A DNA stretch of 15,348 bases from contig JAHWJK010000018.1 in the NCBI GenBank assembly GCA_019348445.1, positions 1 to 15,348 on the forward strand. The letters run 5' to 3'. The stretch's first letter is position 1; each line of letters opens with the position of its first letter. The stretch is from Actinomycetota bacterium (GTDB lineage Bacteria; Actinomycetota; CADDZG01; WHSQ01). Below, piece by piece: positions 7,513 through 14,190 of the stretch. The position numbers and the translations under genes were made by a program. The notes under the pieces are model-generated. The model searched no databases. It had not been told where the DNA came from and saw only the letters and a program-made list of their open reading frames with translations.

Positions 7513-7788
7513 CTATCTGATCTTGAACGTCTTCTCGTTCTTCGGGGGCTCGCGGTCTACCTGGACGTTCATGACGCGAGCGCCCTTCGGTCCGGCTCGA
7601 CAGAGACCGACGACCCGATACACCTCGTCCCTCGGGCCTTCGAGAACCGCTTCCACACGCCCGTCGGGCAGGTTCCGAACCCACCCGGTGACGCCTTGCT
7701 CGTTGGCTTTGTCCGCGATCTCTTGCCGGAAGTTCACACCCTGAACCTCTCCCGACACGAACACGTGAACGCGGGTTCTGTCCTCCAC
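7513..7788 (-). CDS. acyP: Acylphosphatase
   Basis: A 91-residue enzyme of the acylphosphatase family, which hydrolyses carboxyl-phosphate bonds of small acyl phosphates in the cytoplasm. The family signatures are intact: VSGEVQGVNFR (11-21) with the phosphate-binding Arg21, and GWVRNLPDGRVE (35-46) with catalytic Asn39. The usual GVGFR reads GVNFR here, a small deviation. Length is normal for the family (about 90-100). The GTG start at 7788 has a near-perfect ribosome-binding site (AGGAGG, 5-nt spacing). The gene lies 17 nt after the mutM-like gene and 75 nt before smc, a position where acylphosphatase genes occur in many Actinomycetota. Its physiological substrate is not known from the sequence, and its link to neighbouring DNA-repair genes is probably only positional. 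Confidence 0.93.
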   Translation of the reverse strand: MEDRTRVHVFVSGEVQGVNFRQEIADKANEQGVTGWVRNLPDGRVEAVLEGPRDEVYRVVGLCRAGPKGARVMNVQVDREPPKNEKTFKIR

Positions 7789-7793
7789 CTATT

Positions 7794-7799
7794 CCTCCT
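7794..7799 (-). promoter_or_regulatory. Strong ribosome-binding site for acyP
   Basis: The minus strand reads AGGAGG, 5 nt before the GTG at 7788. It fixes the GTG as the acylphosphatase start and lies in the 17-nt gap after the mutM-like stop. Confidence 0.7.
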
Positions 7800-7805
7800 G
7801 AACCG

Positions 7806-8651
7806 TCATGACTGACACTGCGCGCATAGATAAACCGGCTTGCCGTTGAACTCCTCCTCGACGATCGCCGAGCGGCAGCGCCGGCACGGCTCGCCGACGC
7901 GTTCGTAGACCTTGAGCTCCAGCTGGTACTGCCCCGGATCACCGTGAAGATCGGTGAACTCATGCGGCCCCCAGCTCGTTCCGCGGAGCCGAACCGCGTC
8001 CTGAAGCGTCTCCATCACTGCCCGGTACAGACGCCGCACGTCCTGCGACGACATCTTGTTGGAGGGGTGATCGTAACGAAGCCCTGCGGTCCACAGGATC
8101 TCGTCCGCGTAAACGTCCCCCAGCCCGATCATGAATTTGCCGTCGACGAGCAGCTCCTTCATCGGGGCCTCGCGCTCGTCGAGCAACGTCGAGAAGTGCT
8201 GCCACGTCAACTGTTGCGTGAGCGGATCGATCACGCCGTCGTACGACGATCTGAGCTCGTCGAGACCCGCGATGGGGATCACGTAGATCTCCGACGTCTG
8301 GCCCTGGTCGACGAGGCGCATCTGTCCTCCGATCGTGAACCCGATCACGACGTGCGTATGAGTAACGACCTCTTCGGATGCACTCGTCTTCACGAAGTTG
8401 CCGCTGGGCCCCAGATCGATGACGAGTGCTTTGCCGTTGTCGAGCTCGAGCGCGAGGGATCGCCCTATGCGGTCGACCTTCTCGACCTTGGCGCCCTCCA
8501 GGAGCTCCTGGAACTCCTTGCGACGGCCATGACGGCGGATCGCCTTCATGGCGTTCCTGGTGTTGCGCACCTCTACCTCTTTGATCCGGCGGGTAACTAC
8601 CTCTTTCTCGAGGTCGCGCCGCAGGACCTCGATCTCAGGAAGCTCTGGCAT
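7806..8651 (-). CDS. mutM: Fpg/Nei-family DNA glycosylase (MutM-like), divergent active site
   Basis: A 281-residue member of the Fpg/Nei family, base-excision glycosylase/AP lyases that remove oxidised purines such as 8-oxoguanine. The ATG at 8651 gives MPELPEIEV, with the nucleophile Pro2 and Glu3 intact. It follows AGGAGGGAGCGGG and overlaps the end of rnc by 17 nt. The helix-two-turn-helix region (about 165-225) and the Cys4 zinc finger (C256, C259, C276, C279) are present. Compared with E. coli Fpg, several signature positions differ: Lys57 is Arg64, Met73 is Pro82, the DPRRFG loop is DQGQTS (115-120), the Asn of GNIY is Asp179, and the finger Arg258 is Lys271. A basic stretch (IRRHGRRKE, 38-46) lengthens the N-terminal domain. 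Fold and family are certain. Canonical 8-oxoguanine activity is not, so the symbol reflects family and position only. Confidence 0.88.
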   Translation of the reverse strand: MPELPEIEVLRRDLEKEVVTRRIKEVEVRNTRNAMKAIRRHGRRKEFQELLEGAKVEKVDRIGRSLALELDNGKALVIDLGPSGNFVKTSASEEVVTHTHVVIGFTIGGQMRLVDQGQTSEIYVIPIAGLDELRSSYDGVIDPLTQQLTWQHFSTLLDEREAPMKELLVDGKFMIGLGDVYADEILWTAGLRYDHPSNKMSSQDVRRLYRAVMETLQDAVRLRGTSWGPHEFTDLHGDPGQYQLELKVYERVGEPCRRCRSAIVEEEFNGKPVYLCAQCQS

Positions 8652-9384
8652 CTCCCGCTCCCTCCTGTTCCTCCACAGGACCGGCTGCGATCCGCTCCAG
8701 CGCTCGGCGCGCGGCGTTCTGCTCGGCCTCCTTCTTGCTACGACCGCTCCCACTTCCGAACGACTCATGCCCCAGAAAGACCTCGGCTTCGAAGCGCTTG
8801 TCGTGATCCGGGCCCGACGAGGCCAGGCGGTACGCGGGCAGCTGACCACTGGATCTGAGGGCGATCTCCTGGAGCGCCGTCTTCGAGTCGTAGCGCGTGC
8901 CGCTCACTGATGCCTCGAGACGAGGCTCGAACAGCGGCACCAGCGATTCGGACAACGCCGCCAGTCCTCGGTCGAGATACACCGCGCCGACGAGGGCCTC
9001 GAACACGTTCGCGAGGAGTGATGCCTTGTCGCGGCCGCCGGAGCTCTCTTCTCCCTTTCCGAGCAGGATGTGATCGCCGAGTCGAAGCTCGCGAGCGAGC
9101 TCCGCGAGAGCATCGGTGTTCACGACCGACGCTCTCAGACGCGCCATCTCACCCTCGGTGAGGTCGGGGTAACTCTCGTAGATGAGAGTTGTCACGACCG
9201 CATCGAGGATCGCGTCGCCGAGGAACTCGAGTCTCTCGTTGTGATCTTTCGATTCACCGTGTTCGAACGCGTACGACCGATGCGTGAGGGCAAGCTCATA
9301 GACCGGCTTGCGATCGTCGGTGACACCAAGACGCGAGAGAACCGAGCTGGACTTAGTCAGTTTCGACAGCCTGACGCCCGGCAT
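8635..9384 (-). CDS. rnc: Ribonuclease III
   Basis: RNase III cleaves double-stranded RNA, including the rRNA precursor and regulatory duplexes. The protein has 249 residues. The endonuclease domain covers about 15-155, with the signature NERLEFLGDA (49-58) and the second catalytic segment LLANVFEALVGAVYLD (123-138). In that segment Asn126 stands where E. coli has the metal-site Asp114, while Glu129 is kept. The double-stranded RNA-binding domain covers about 165-233 (YDSKTALQE to KKEAEQNAARRALE). A short acidic tail follows. The only in-frame ATG is at 9384. It lies inside rpmF (32-nt overlap) with no clear ribosome-binding site, so translation is probably coupled to rpmF. A slightly later non-ATG start cannot be excluded. 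The DUF177-rpmF-rnc-mutM order is typical of Actinomycetota. Confidence 0.96.
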   Translation of the reverse strand: MPGVRLSKLTKSSSVLSRLGVTDDRKPVYELALTHRSYAFEHGESKDHNERLEFLGDAILDAVVTTLIYESYPDLTEGEMARLRASVVNTDALAELARELRLGDHILLGKGEESSGGRDKASLLANVFEALVGAVYLDRGLAALSESLVPLFEPRLEASVSGTRYDSKTALQEIALRSSGQLPAYRLASSGPDHDKRFEAEVFLGHESFGSGSGRSKKEAEQNAARRALERIAAGPVEEQEGAGDARAS

Positions 9385-9529
9385 AGAACCCGCAGTTCGG
9401 ACAGACGCGGTGAGGCATCTTCGGTTGGCGGCACTGCGGGCACGACGAGTACGTCGGCGCCTCGACCTTCCAATGTGCGCGACGCATCCGCATCTTCGAT
9501 CTGGTCTTGCGTCTTTTCGGTACGGCCAT
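9353..9529 (-). CDS. rpmF: 50S ribosomal protein L32
   Basis: A 58-residue ribosomal protein of the large subunit. It begins MAVPKRRKTRSK, the usual L32 start, and contains RRAHWKVEAPT. It has two CxxC pairs (CPQC and CPNC) that form a zinc ribbon, so this is the zinc-binding (C+) form rather than the zinc-free paralogue used under zinc limitation. The ATG at 9529 is preceded by AGGAGG at 4-nt spacing, and that site overlaps the stop of the DUF177 gene. The 3' end overlaps the start of rnc by 32 nt. Pairing of a DUF177 gene with rpmF is widespread in bacteria, which supports the call despite the small size. Confidence 0.97.
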   Translation of the reverse strand: MAVPKRRKTRSKMRMRRAHWKVEAPTYSSCPQCRQPKMPHRVCPNCGFYAGRQAVETD

Positions 9530-9533
9530 GGTT

Positions 9534-9539
9534 CCTCCT
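9534..9539 (-). promoter_or_regulatory. Ribosome-binding site for rpmF overlapping the upstream stop
   Basis: The minus strand reads AGGAGG, 4 nt before the rpmF ATG. It overlaps the TAG stop of the DUF177 gene at 9538-9540, so the two genes are probably translated in a coupled way. Confidence 0.65.
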
Positions 9540-10056
9540 ATCCCTGTTCCAGCTTGGCGCGCACTTCATCGAGCGCGGCCCAACGTGAATCACTCGTGTC
9601 TTCGGTGCAGTCACACGCACCGTCGTTCAGTTCACGTCCGCACCGCGCGCACATCCCCTTGCAGTCGTCGCGGCACAGCGGGTTGAGCGGGAGCGCCAAA
9701 GTGAGCTCGTCCCGAAGCATCGGTTCGAGGTCGAGGACCTCTCCCGATACGCGATACACGTCCTCGTCTTCCTCGAGGTGACCGGCGCTCGCGAACAACT
9801 CACACACGTCGACCTCGACCGCCGCCTCGAACTCCGTCAGGCAGCGCGCGCAGCTACATCGCACATCGCCGGAAACCGGACCGGTCACCAAGACACCCTC
9901 GATGACGCTCTCCAGAGTGAGTTCTGCCGCGATCGGAGCCGGCTCCAGGTGCGCGAGGCCGACGCGGACTCCTTCGAGAGGCTTCGTTATCGAAATGTGG
10001 CGGTTCGCCCCAGGTCTGCCGAGGATCTCGACGACCGAGACCTTGAGATCCTGCAC
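9538..10056 (-). CDS. DUF177 (YceD-like) protein, 23S rRNA accumulation protein family
   Basis: A 172-residue cytoplasmic protein of the DUF177/YceD family, whose members are linked to 23S rRNA accumulation and large-subunit assembly. The family pattern is clear. A first Cys cluster, RCSCARCLTEF, lies at 66-76. A conserved acidic middle (HLEEDEDVYRV) and DLEPMLRDELTLALPL (109-124) follow. The C-terminal zinc-ribbon-like cluster is CRDDCKGMCARCGRELN (128-144), ending in CDC (148-150). The GTG start at 10056 has AAGGAG 10 nt upstream, a rather long spacing. The stop lies 8 nt before rpmF, the typical partner gene. The gap of 108 nt to the preceding gene is the longest in this half of the operon and may hold a promoter. 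The family is certain; the biochemical role is only partly known. Confidence 0.93.
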   Translation of the reverse strand: MQDLKVSVVEILGRPGANRHISITKPLEGVRVGLAHLEPAPIAAELTLESVIEGVLVTGPVSGDVRCSCARCLTEFEAAVEVDVCELFASAGHLEEDEDVYRVSGEVLDLEPMLRDELTLALPLNPLCRDDCKGMCARCGRELNDGACDCTEDTSDSRWAALDEVRAKLEQG

Positions 10057-10128
10057 GGCGATGGCGCTCCTTGGCGTGGGGTCTGGCTCTCGGAGAGGCG
10101 CGGCCTTGCGGCAGCGCGCCGAGGAGCG

Positions 10129-10156
10129 ATGATACCAAACGGGGTGTTTTTCCCAG
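10129..10156 (-). promoter_or_regulatory. Candidate promoter upstream of DUF177-rpmF-rnc
   Basis: In the 108-nt gap before the DUF177 gene the minus strand has TGG-TATCAT (-10 at 10129-10134, extended TG at 10136-10137). A weak -35 (CTGGGA, 10151-10156) lies 16 nt upstream of it. This would give an untranslated leader of about 65 nt. Only the -10 element is convincing, so this is a guess from pattern and position. Confidence 0.3.
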
Positions 10157-10164
10157 TTTCTGGG

Positions 10165-10707
10165 CTACGTGGGTTGGTCCGTGAACGCCTGCGAGGCGTC
10201 GAACGGTGCCGCTTGTGGCGGTGGCGGCGCGCCGTTGCCGGATCCCGCCGCGGCCTCGACGCCGCGCTGGCCGCGGAGCTGCTCCCGACCCTTGCCGACC
10301 GTCGCGAGCGTCTTGTTCAAGAGGATCTCGAAGCCGGCTAGCTTCTGGTCGATGTAATCCTCGGCCTCGAGCTGGATCTTCGTCGCTCGTTCCCGCGCCT
10401 CGTCCGTGAGCCGGTCGGCTTCCCGTTGCGCGGCGTGCACGATCTCGGTACGGGACAGCAACCGATCGCGCTGCTCTTGAGCCTCCACGATCACGCGCTC
10501 AGCTTCCTTGCGCGCCTTCGCGAGAAGCTCGTCGCGGTCGCGCGCCATCCAGCGCGCTTGACGGATCTCATCGGGCACCGCTTCCTTCAGCTGCGCGAGT
10601 AGTTCCAGGAACTCGTCGCGGTTGATGACCGCGCTCGAGCTGAGAGGAACGGCTTTCGCCTCCTCCACGAGCATCTGCAGTTCGTCTATCCGTTCGATCA
10701 GATCCAC
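10165..10707 (-). CDS. Coiled-coil protein related to DivIVA/SepIVA septation factors
   Basis: A 180-residue soluble protein, mostly coiled coil. It starts MDLIERIDELQMLVEEAKAVPLSSSAVINRDEF..., and the segment VPLSSSAVINRDEFLELL (20-37) is typical of the DivIVA-like SepIVA group of Actinomycetota. The Mycobacterium homologue sits at the same place in the operon, next to the DUF177 gene and rnc, and is needed for septation and envelope growth. Helical heptad sequence runs from about 30 to 145, rich in Glu, Arg, Ala and Leu. The last 35 residues are a low-complexity tail rich in Ala, Gly, Pro and Gln, probably disordered. The GTG start at 10707 has AAGGTGA at 4-nt spacing. The role in cell division is inferred from sequence pattern and gene order. 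A generic coiled-coil protein is the alternative. Confidence 0.82.
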   Translation of the reverse strand: MDLIERIDELQMLVEEAKAVPLSSSAVINRDEFLELLAQLKEAVPDEIRQARWMARDRDELLAKARKEAERVIVEAQEQRDRLLSRTEIVHAAQREADRLTDEARERATKIQLEAEDYIDQKLAGFEILLNKTLATVGKGREQLRGQRGVEAAAGSGNGAPPPPQAAPFDASQAFTDQPT

Positions 10708-10711
10708 AAGC

Positions 10712-10718
10712 TCACCTT
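10712..10718 (-). promoter_or_regulatory. Ribosome-binding site for the SepIVA-like gene
   Basis: The minus strand reads AAGGTGA, 4 nt before the GTG at 10707. It supports that GTG as the start of the coiled-coil protein. Confidence 0.55.
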
Positions 10719-10738
10719 TCCAGATGTAGGTAGTTATT

Positions 10739-10755
10739 TTCGCGTGTCCCGCGAA
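10739..10755. repeat. Short perfect inverted repeat between coaD and the SepIVA-like gene
   Basis: TTCGCG and CGCGAA arms of 6 nt flank a 5-nt loop in the 54-nt intergenic gap. On the coding strand it is followed by AAAATAAC, not by a T-run, so it does not look like an intrinsic terminator. It could be a small RNA hairpin or protein site, or chance in GC-rich DNA. Confidence 0.35.
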
Positions 10756-10761
10756 GTCCTG

Positions 10762-11244
10762 CTACGGGGTCGGAAATGCCCCCTGCAGCGCCTTCGCGAC
10801 GCCCGGCGGGACGAGGCCGTCTATTGAGCCGCCGTAGCGCGCCACTTCCTTGACGAGGCTGGAGGAGAGAAACGCCCATTCCGGCTTCGCCGTCATGAAC
10901 ATCGTGTCGAGGCCCGGAGAGAGATTCGAGTTCATCTGCGCCATCTGCAGTTCGTATTCGAAGTCGGAGATCGCTCGCAGCCCTTTTACGACGACACCCA
11001 GGTCGCGGTCGCGCGCGAAGTCCACCAGCAGGCCATCGAACGACGCGATCTCCACGTTGTCCACGTGCGTGAGCGCATCCCGAAGCATGTCGCTGCGCTG
11101 CTCGAGGCTGAACAGTGGCTCCTTCGACGGGTTCGCGATCACGGCCACGACTACGGAATCGAAATACCGCGACGCACGCTCGATCACGTCGATGTGACCG
11201 TTCGTAGGTGGATCGAAGGAGCCGGGACAGAGCGCCGTGGCCAC
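10762..11244 (-). CDS. coaD: Phosphopantetheine adenylyltransferase
   Basis: CoaD transfers AMP from ATP to 4'-phosphopantetheine, giving dephospho-CoA, the penultimate step of coenzyme A synthesis. The protein has 160 residues, normal for the family. The N-terminus ALCPGSFDPPTNGHIDVIERA (4-24) contains the nucleotidyltransferase TxGH motif (TNGH, 14-17). VVKGLRAISDFEYE (85-97) and the ATP-binding segment LSSSLVKEVA (126-135, the family's ISSTxVKE) are also present. The GTG at 11244 is chosen because AGGAGG lies 5 nt before it and because the ATG at 11248 is in another frame. The stop of rsmD lies 26 nt upstream, and the rsmD-coaD pair is conserved in many bacteria. No unusual residue is seen. 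Confidence 0.97.
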   Translation of the reverse strand: MATALCPGSFDPPTNGHIDVIERASRYFDSVVVAVIANPSKEPLFSLEQRSDMLRDALTHVDNVEIASFDGLLVDFARDRDLGVVVKGLRAISDFEYELQMAQMNSNLSPGLDTMFMTAKPEWAFLSSSLVKEVARYGGSIDGLVPPGVAKALQGAFPTP

Positions 11245-11249
11245 TCATG

Positions 11250-11255
11250 CCTCCT
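11250..11255 (-). promoter_or_regulatory. Ribosome-binding site for coaD
   Basis: The minus strand reads AGGAGG, 5 nt before the GTG at 11244. An out-of-frame ATG at 11248 is only 1 nt from this site, so the GTG is the true start. Confidence 0.65.
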
Positions 11256-11270
11256 GACTAGACGGGGTGA

Positions 11271-11822
11271 TCAGTCGTCCTCGTGACAGAAAACGAGCAG
11301 TTTCGACTGTCCGTACTCGCGTTCCCATTCGAGCTTGAGCCCCAAGGGCTTCAGCTTGGCCTCCTTGGCGGGCCGGTGGACGACTATCTTGCCTTCGTCG
11401 GAGAGGAAACCTCCCATGACGAGGTTCTCCAGGTCGGTCCGCACCTGCGGGACCGACATGTTGTACGGCGGGTCCACGAAGACGAGGTCGTAGCGCTTGT
11501 CGGCGGGCCGGGACAGCGTCATCTTCACGTCCGACCACAGCACGTCGGATTTCCTCTTGAACTTCGTCGTCTCGATGTTCTGCTCGAGCTTCACGATGGC
11601 GTCGCGTGCGTTCTCGACGAAGGTCACCTTGCTGGCACCCCGAGACAGCGCCTCCAGCCCAAGGGCTCCCGAACCCGCGTAGAGGTCGAGCACCTTCTTC
11701 TTCGTGAGATCGCCGAGCGAAGAGAACAGCGATTCCTTCATCTTGTCCGTCATCGGACGGGTCCCCATGGGGGGCGATTTGAGCCTGGCCCCCTTCGCGG
11801 AGCCCGATATCACTCGAAGCAT
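11271..11822 (-). CDS. rsmD: 16S rRNA (guanine(966)-N2)-methyltransferase RsmD
   Basis: RsmD methylates the N2 of G966 in 16S rRNA using S-adenosylmethionine. The protein has 183 residues. It begins MLRVISGSAKGARLKSPP, the typical RsmD start, followed by TRPMTDKMKESLFSSL (21-36). The cofactor-binding motif LDLYAGSGALGLEALSRGA is at 45-63, and the catalytic VDPPY motif is at 116-120. All are intact. The ATG at 11822 lies 45 nt after recG and has only a weak purine-rich stretch upstream (GGGGA). With recG before it and coaD after, this is the usual actinobacterial arrangement. The basic, lysine-rich middle (KFKRKSD) fits RNA binding. Confidence 0.96.
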   Translation of the reverse strand: MLRVISGSAKGARLKSPPMGTRPMTDKMKESLFSSLGDLTKKKVLDLYAGSGALGLEALSRGASKVTFVENARDAIVKLEQNIETTKFKRKSDVLWSDVKMTLSRPADKRYDLVFVDPPYNMSVPQVRTDLENLVMGGFLSDEGKIVVHRPAKEAKLKPLGLKLEWEREYGQSKLLVFCHEDD

Positions 11823-11867
11823 CCGTCAATTATCCCCGATGCCGCGAGCCCGGTTTGCTCGGGGGTC

Positions 11868-14081
11868 TTAGCCCGATTGCACGACGTCCAGTGCCTGGTC
11901 CGGGAACCGATCTCGCATCTCGCGTTCGAGCGGGATGTGCTCGTACGCGCGGAGCTCTGGATCTGCATCGAGGACTTCCACGGCGAGGTCCCGAGCGGCC
12001 TTGATCATGTCCTCGTGTTCCAGGACCCGAGCCATCTTGAGTTGTGGCATGCCCGACTGCCGTGCTCCGAACAGCTGACCCTCGCCACGATGTCTGAGGT
12101 CGGTCATCGCGAGCTTGAAACCGTCGGTGGTGGTCGCAACCGCGTGCAACCGTTCGGCCGCGACCGCCACCGCTGAGTCGTCGCTCTTATCCAGGTCGAG
12201 GTCCGTCGCCAGCACGCAGTAACTCGCATGCGCGCCGCGACCGATCCGGCCTCGCAGCTGGTGCAGCTGGGCAAGACCGAATCGCTCGGCACTCTCGATC
12301 AACATGACGGTCGCGTTCGGTACGTCGACGCCGACCTCGACGACGGTCGTCGCGACCAAGACGTCTGTTTTTCCGTCTCGGAACGCCGTCATCGCGTCTT
12401 CCTTCTCGTCGGCTTTCATGTCGCCGTGCACGAGCCCGACCTCCAGGTCGGGAAAGACCTCGGCCGCCAGCCGTTTGGCCTCGCTCTTCGCGCTGCGAAG
12501 CTCGACCTTGTCGGAGAAGTCGCGCAACGCGTAGACGATGAACGCTTGCCGTCCCGAAGCGACCTCGCGTCTAATGAGGTCGTAGACGCGCTCGCGTCCC
12601 TCGTCGCCGACGGCGATCGTCGTCGTGATCGGCTGTCGTCCCTTCGGCAGCTCGTCGAGGATCGAGATATCCAGATCGCCGTAGATCGTGACCGCAAGTG
12701 TTCTCGGGATCGGCGTCGCGGTCATGACGAGGATGTCGGGCTCCCCCACCGCACCCTTCTCCCGCAACGCCTTCCGCTGATGAACGCCGAAACGATGCTG
12801 TTCGTCGACGACTGCCAGACCGAGGTTCTTGAACGCGACCGCCTCCTGGATCAAGGCGTGCGTTCCGATGAGCAAGTTGACGTCGCCGTTCGCGACTCCC
12901 GCCAGCGTCTTCTCTCGCTCGGTCGCGGGCGTGGACCCCGTCAGAAGCCGCACCACCGGGCGCTTCGAGATCTGCGCGAACAGGTTCGTCGCTTCGTCCT
13001 CGCCGAAGGCGCGATCGAGCAACTCCTTCACCGTCAGGTGGTGCTGCTCGGCGAGAACCTCGGTGGGCGCCATGACCGCAGCTTGAAATCCACTCTGCAT
13101 CGCGACGAGGCATGCGTAGACCGCGACCACCGTCTTTCCCGACCCAACCTCTCCTTCCAGCAGCCGGTGCATCGGGTAGGTCTGGGTCATGTCGCGCGCG
13201 ACCTCGTCGCACGCAACTCGCTGCGCCGAGGTCAGCTCGAAGGGGAGCGACGCCAGGAACACTTCTGCCAGCGAATCCTCCGTCGGCGCGTCGTGCCGAA
13301 CGCCCCGGACCGTTCTCTCGAGCTTCCTCTTGCGATACACCAGGCCGAGTTGCAGCGTGAAGAGCTCGTCGAACACCAGACGCTTGCGCGCTCGCAACAC
13401 GTCGTCTTTCTGTTCCGGGAAATGGATCAGGCGAAGCGCGTCGCCACGGCGCAGCAACCGGAAGCGCTTGCGGATCTCGTCGGGCACGGGATCGACGACG
13501 TCCCCGATCCTCTGGAACGCGTCCCAGATCAGCCGGCGCAACTGATCGCTCGACAACTCCGAACTTGCCGGATAGATCGGGATGATGCGACCGACGTTGA
13601 ACGGCTCGCGCCCGGTGCGAACGAGCTCGAACCGCGGCGACGTCAGCTGCGTCTTTCCGCCGAAAGTGCCGAGGCGGCCGTAGAAGAACGCTTCGGCCCC
13701 TACCGACAGAGCTCTCAGTACCCACTGCTGGTTGAACCACGTGACGCTTATCGAACCGGTCTCGTCTCCGATGGTCCCGGTGATCATCAGCTTGCCGGTC
13801 TTCGTCTTGAAGGGACGATTCAGCTTCTTCACGCGTGCATGGATCTGGACGTCGCCGAGGTCCTCGGACGCGGCCAGCCGCTTCAGCTCGGCGATCGTCC
13901 GGAGCTGAGTTCGGTCGACGTGATAGCGGGGGTAGTGCTGGAGGAGGTCTTGAACCGACGCGATCTCCAGCTTCTCGAGAGCCGCCGCCTTCTTTCCCGA
14001 CACCGGCACCGGCCGTCTACGCGTTCCCGCGCCGAATAGCTCCAGCCCGCGCGGCTGCGCGGCGACGGTTTCGGCAGGCAT
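11868..14081 (-). CDS. recG: ATP-dependent DNA helicase RecG
   Basis: RecG is a monomeric DNA translocase that remodels stalled replication forks and branched recombination intermediates. From the ATG at 14081 it has 737 residues, normal for the family. The N-terminal wedge/OB region (about 25-160) contains LLQHYPRYHVDRT and DETGSISVTWFNQQW. The helicase core has Walker A EGEVGSGKT (309-317), DEQH box VVDEQHRFGVHQR (424-436), TATPIPRT (454-461) and motif VI LRGRIGRG (609-616). The RecG C-terminal region has DLRHRGEGQLFGARQSG (661-677). An in-frame ATG at 14165 would add 28 residues (ending SLVWWH) that do not look like RecG. Neither start has a convincing ribosome-binding site, so the start is uncertain. 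The stop lies 45 nt before rsmD. Confidence 0.96.
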   Translation of the reverse strand: MPAETVAAQPRGLELFGAGTRRRPVPVSGKKAAALEKLEIASVQDLLQHYPRYHVDRTQLRTIAELKRLAASEDLGDVQIHARVKKLNRPFKTKTGKLMITGTIGDETGSISVTWFNQQWVLRALSVGAEAFFYGRLGTFGGKTQLTSPRFELVRTGREPFNVGRIIPIYPASSELSSDQLRRLIWDAFQRIGDVVDPVPDEIRKRFRLLRRGDALRLIHFPEQKDDVLRARKRLVFDELFTLQLGLVYRKRKLERTVRGVRHDAPTEDSLAEVFLASLPFELTSAQRVACDEVARDMTQTYPMHRLLEGEVGSGKTVVAVYACLVAMQSGFQAAVMAPTEVLAEQHHLTVKELLDRAFGEDEATNLFAQISKRPVVRLLTGSTPATEREKTLAGVANGDVNLLIGTHALIQEAVAFKNLGLAVVDEQHRFGVHQRKALREKGAVGEPDILVMTATPIPRTLAVTIYGDLDISILDELPKGRQPITTTIAVGDEGRERVYDLIRREVASGRQAFIVYALRDFSDKVELRSAKSEAKRLAAEVFPDLEVGLVHGDMKADEKEDAMTAFRDGKTDVLVATTVVEVGVDVPNATVMLIESAERFGLAQLHQLRGRIGRGAHASYCVLATDLDLDKSDDSAVAVAAERLHAVATTTDGFKLAMTDLRHRGEGQLFGARQSGMPQLKMARVLEHEDMIKAARDLAVEVLDADPELRAYEHIPLEREMRDRFPDQALDVVQSG

Positions 14082-14190
14082 ATGCCACCAGACTAGTGAA
14101 CCGCCGTCACGCTCTACCGCATTTGGTCGCGGTGTTGGAAATCTGCCGAGGATCAGTTCACCCATGGCGGTACGGGCGGCATCCCGCCGG

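Noticed and set aside
9357..9620. Minus-strand frame of 87 codons over rpmF
   Set aside because: It is out of frame with L32, whose 58-codon gene is clear from its start, its two CxxC pairs and its ribosome-binding site.
10151..10163. CCCAG-AAA-CTGGG inverted repeat just after the SepIVA-like stop, as a terminator
   Set aside because: On the coding strand it is followed by AAAAAC rather than a T-run; a T-run exists only on the opposite strand, where no gene needs it.
12228..14039. Plus-strand open frame of 603 codons opposite recG
   Set aside because: It mirrors the RecG codons throughout, shows no recognisable domain, and has no ribosome-binding context. It is a GC-driven shadow.
14175..14188. 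GGCGG-CATC-CCGCC hairpin just after the HNH gene stop, as a possible terminator
   Set aside because: The stem is only 5 bp and no T-run follows on the transcribed strand, so an intrinsic terminator cannot be claimed.
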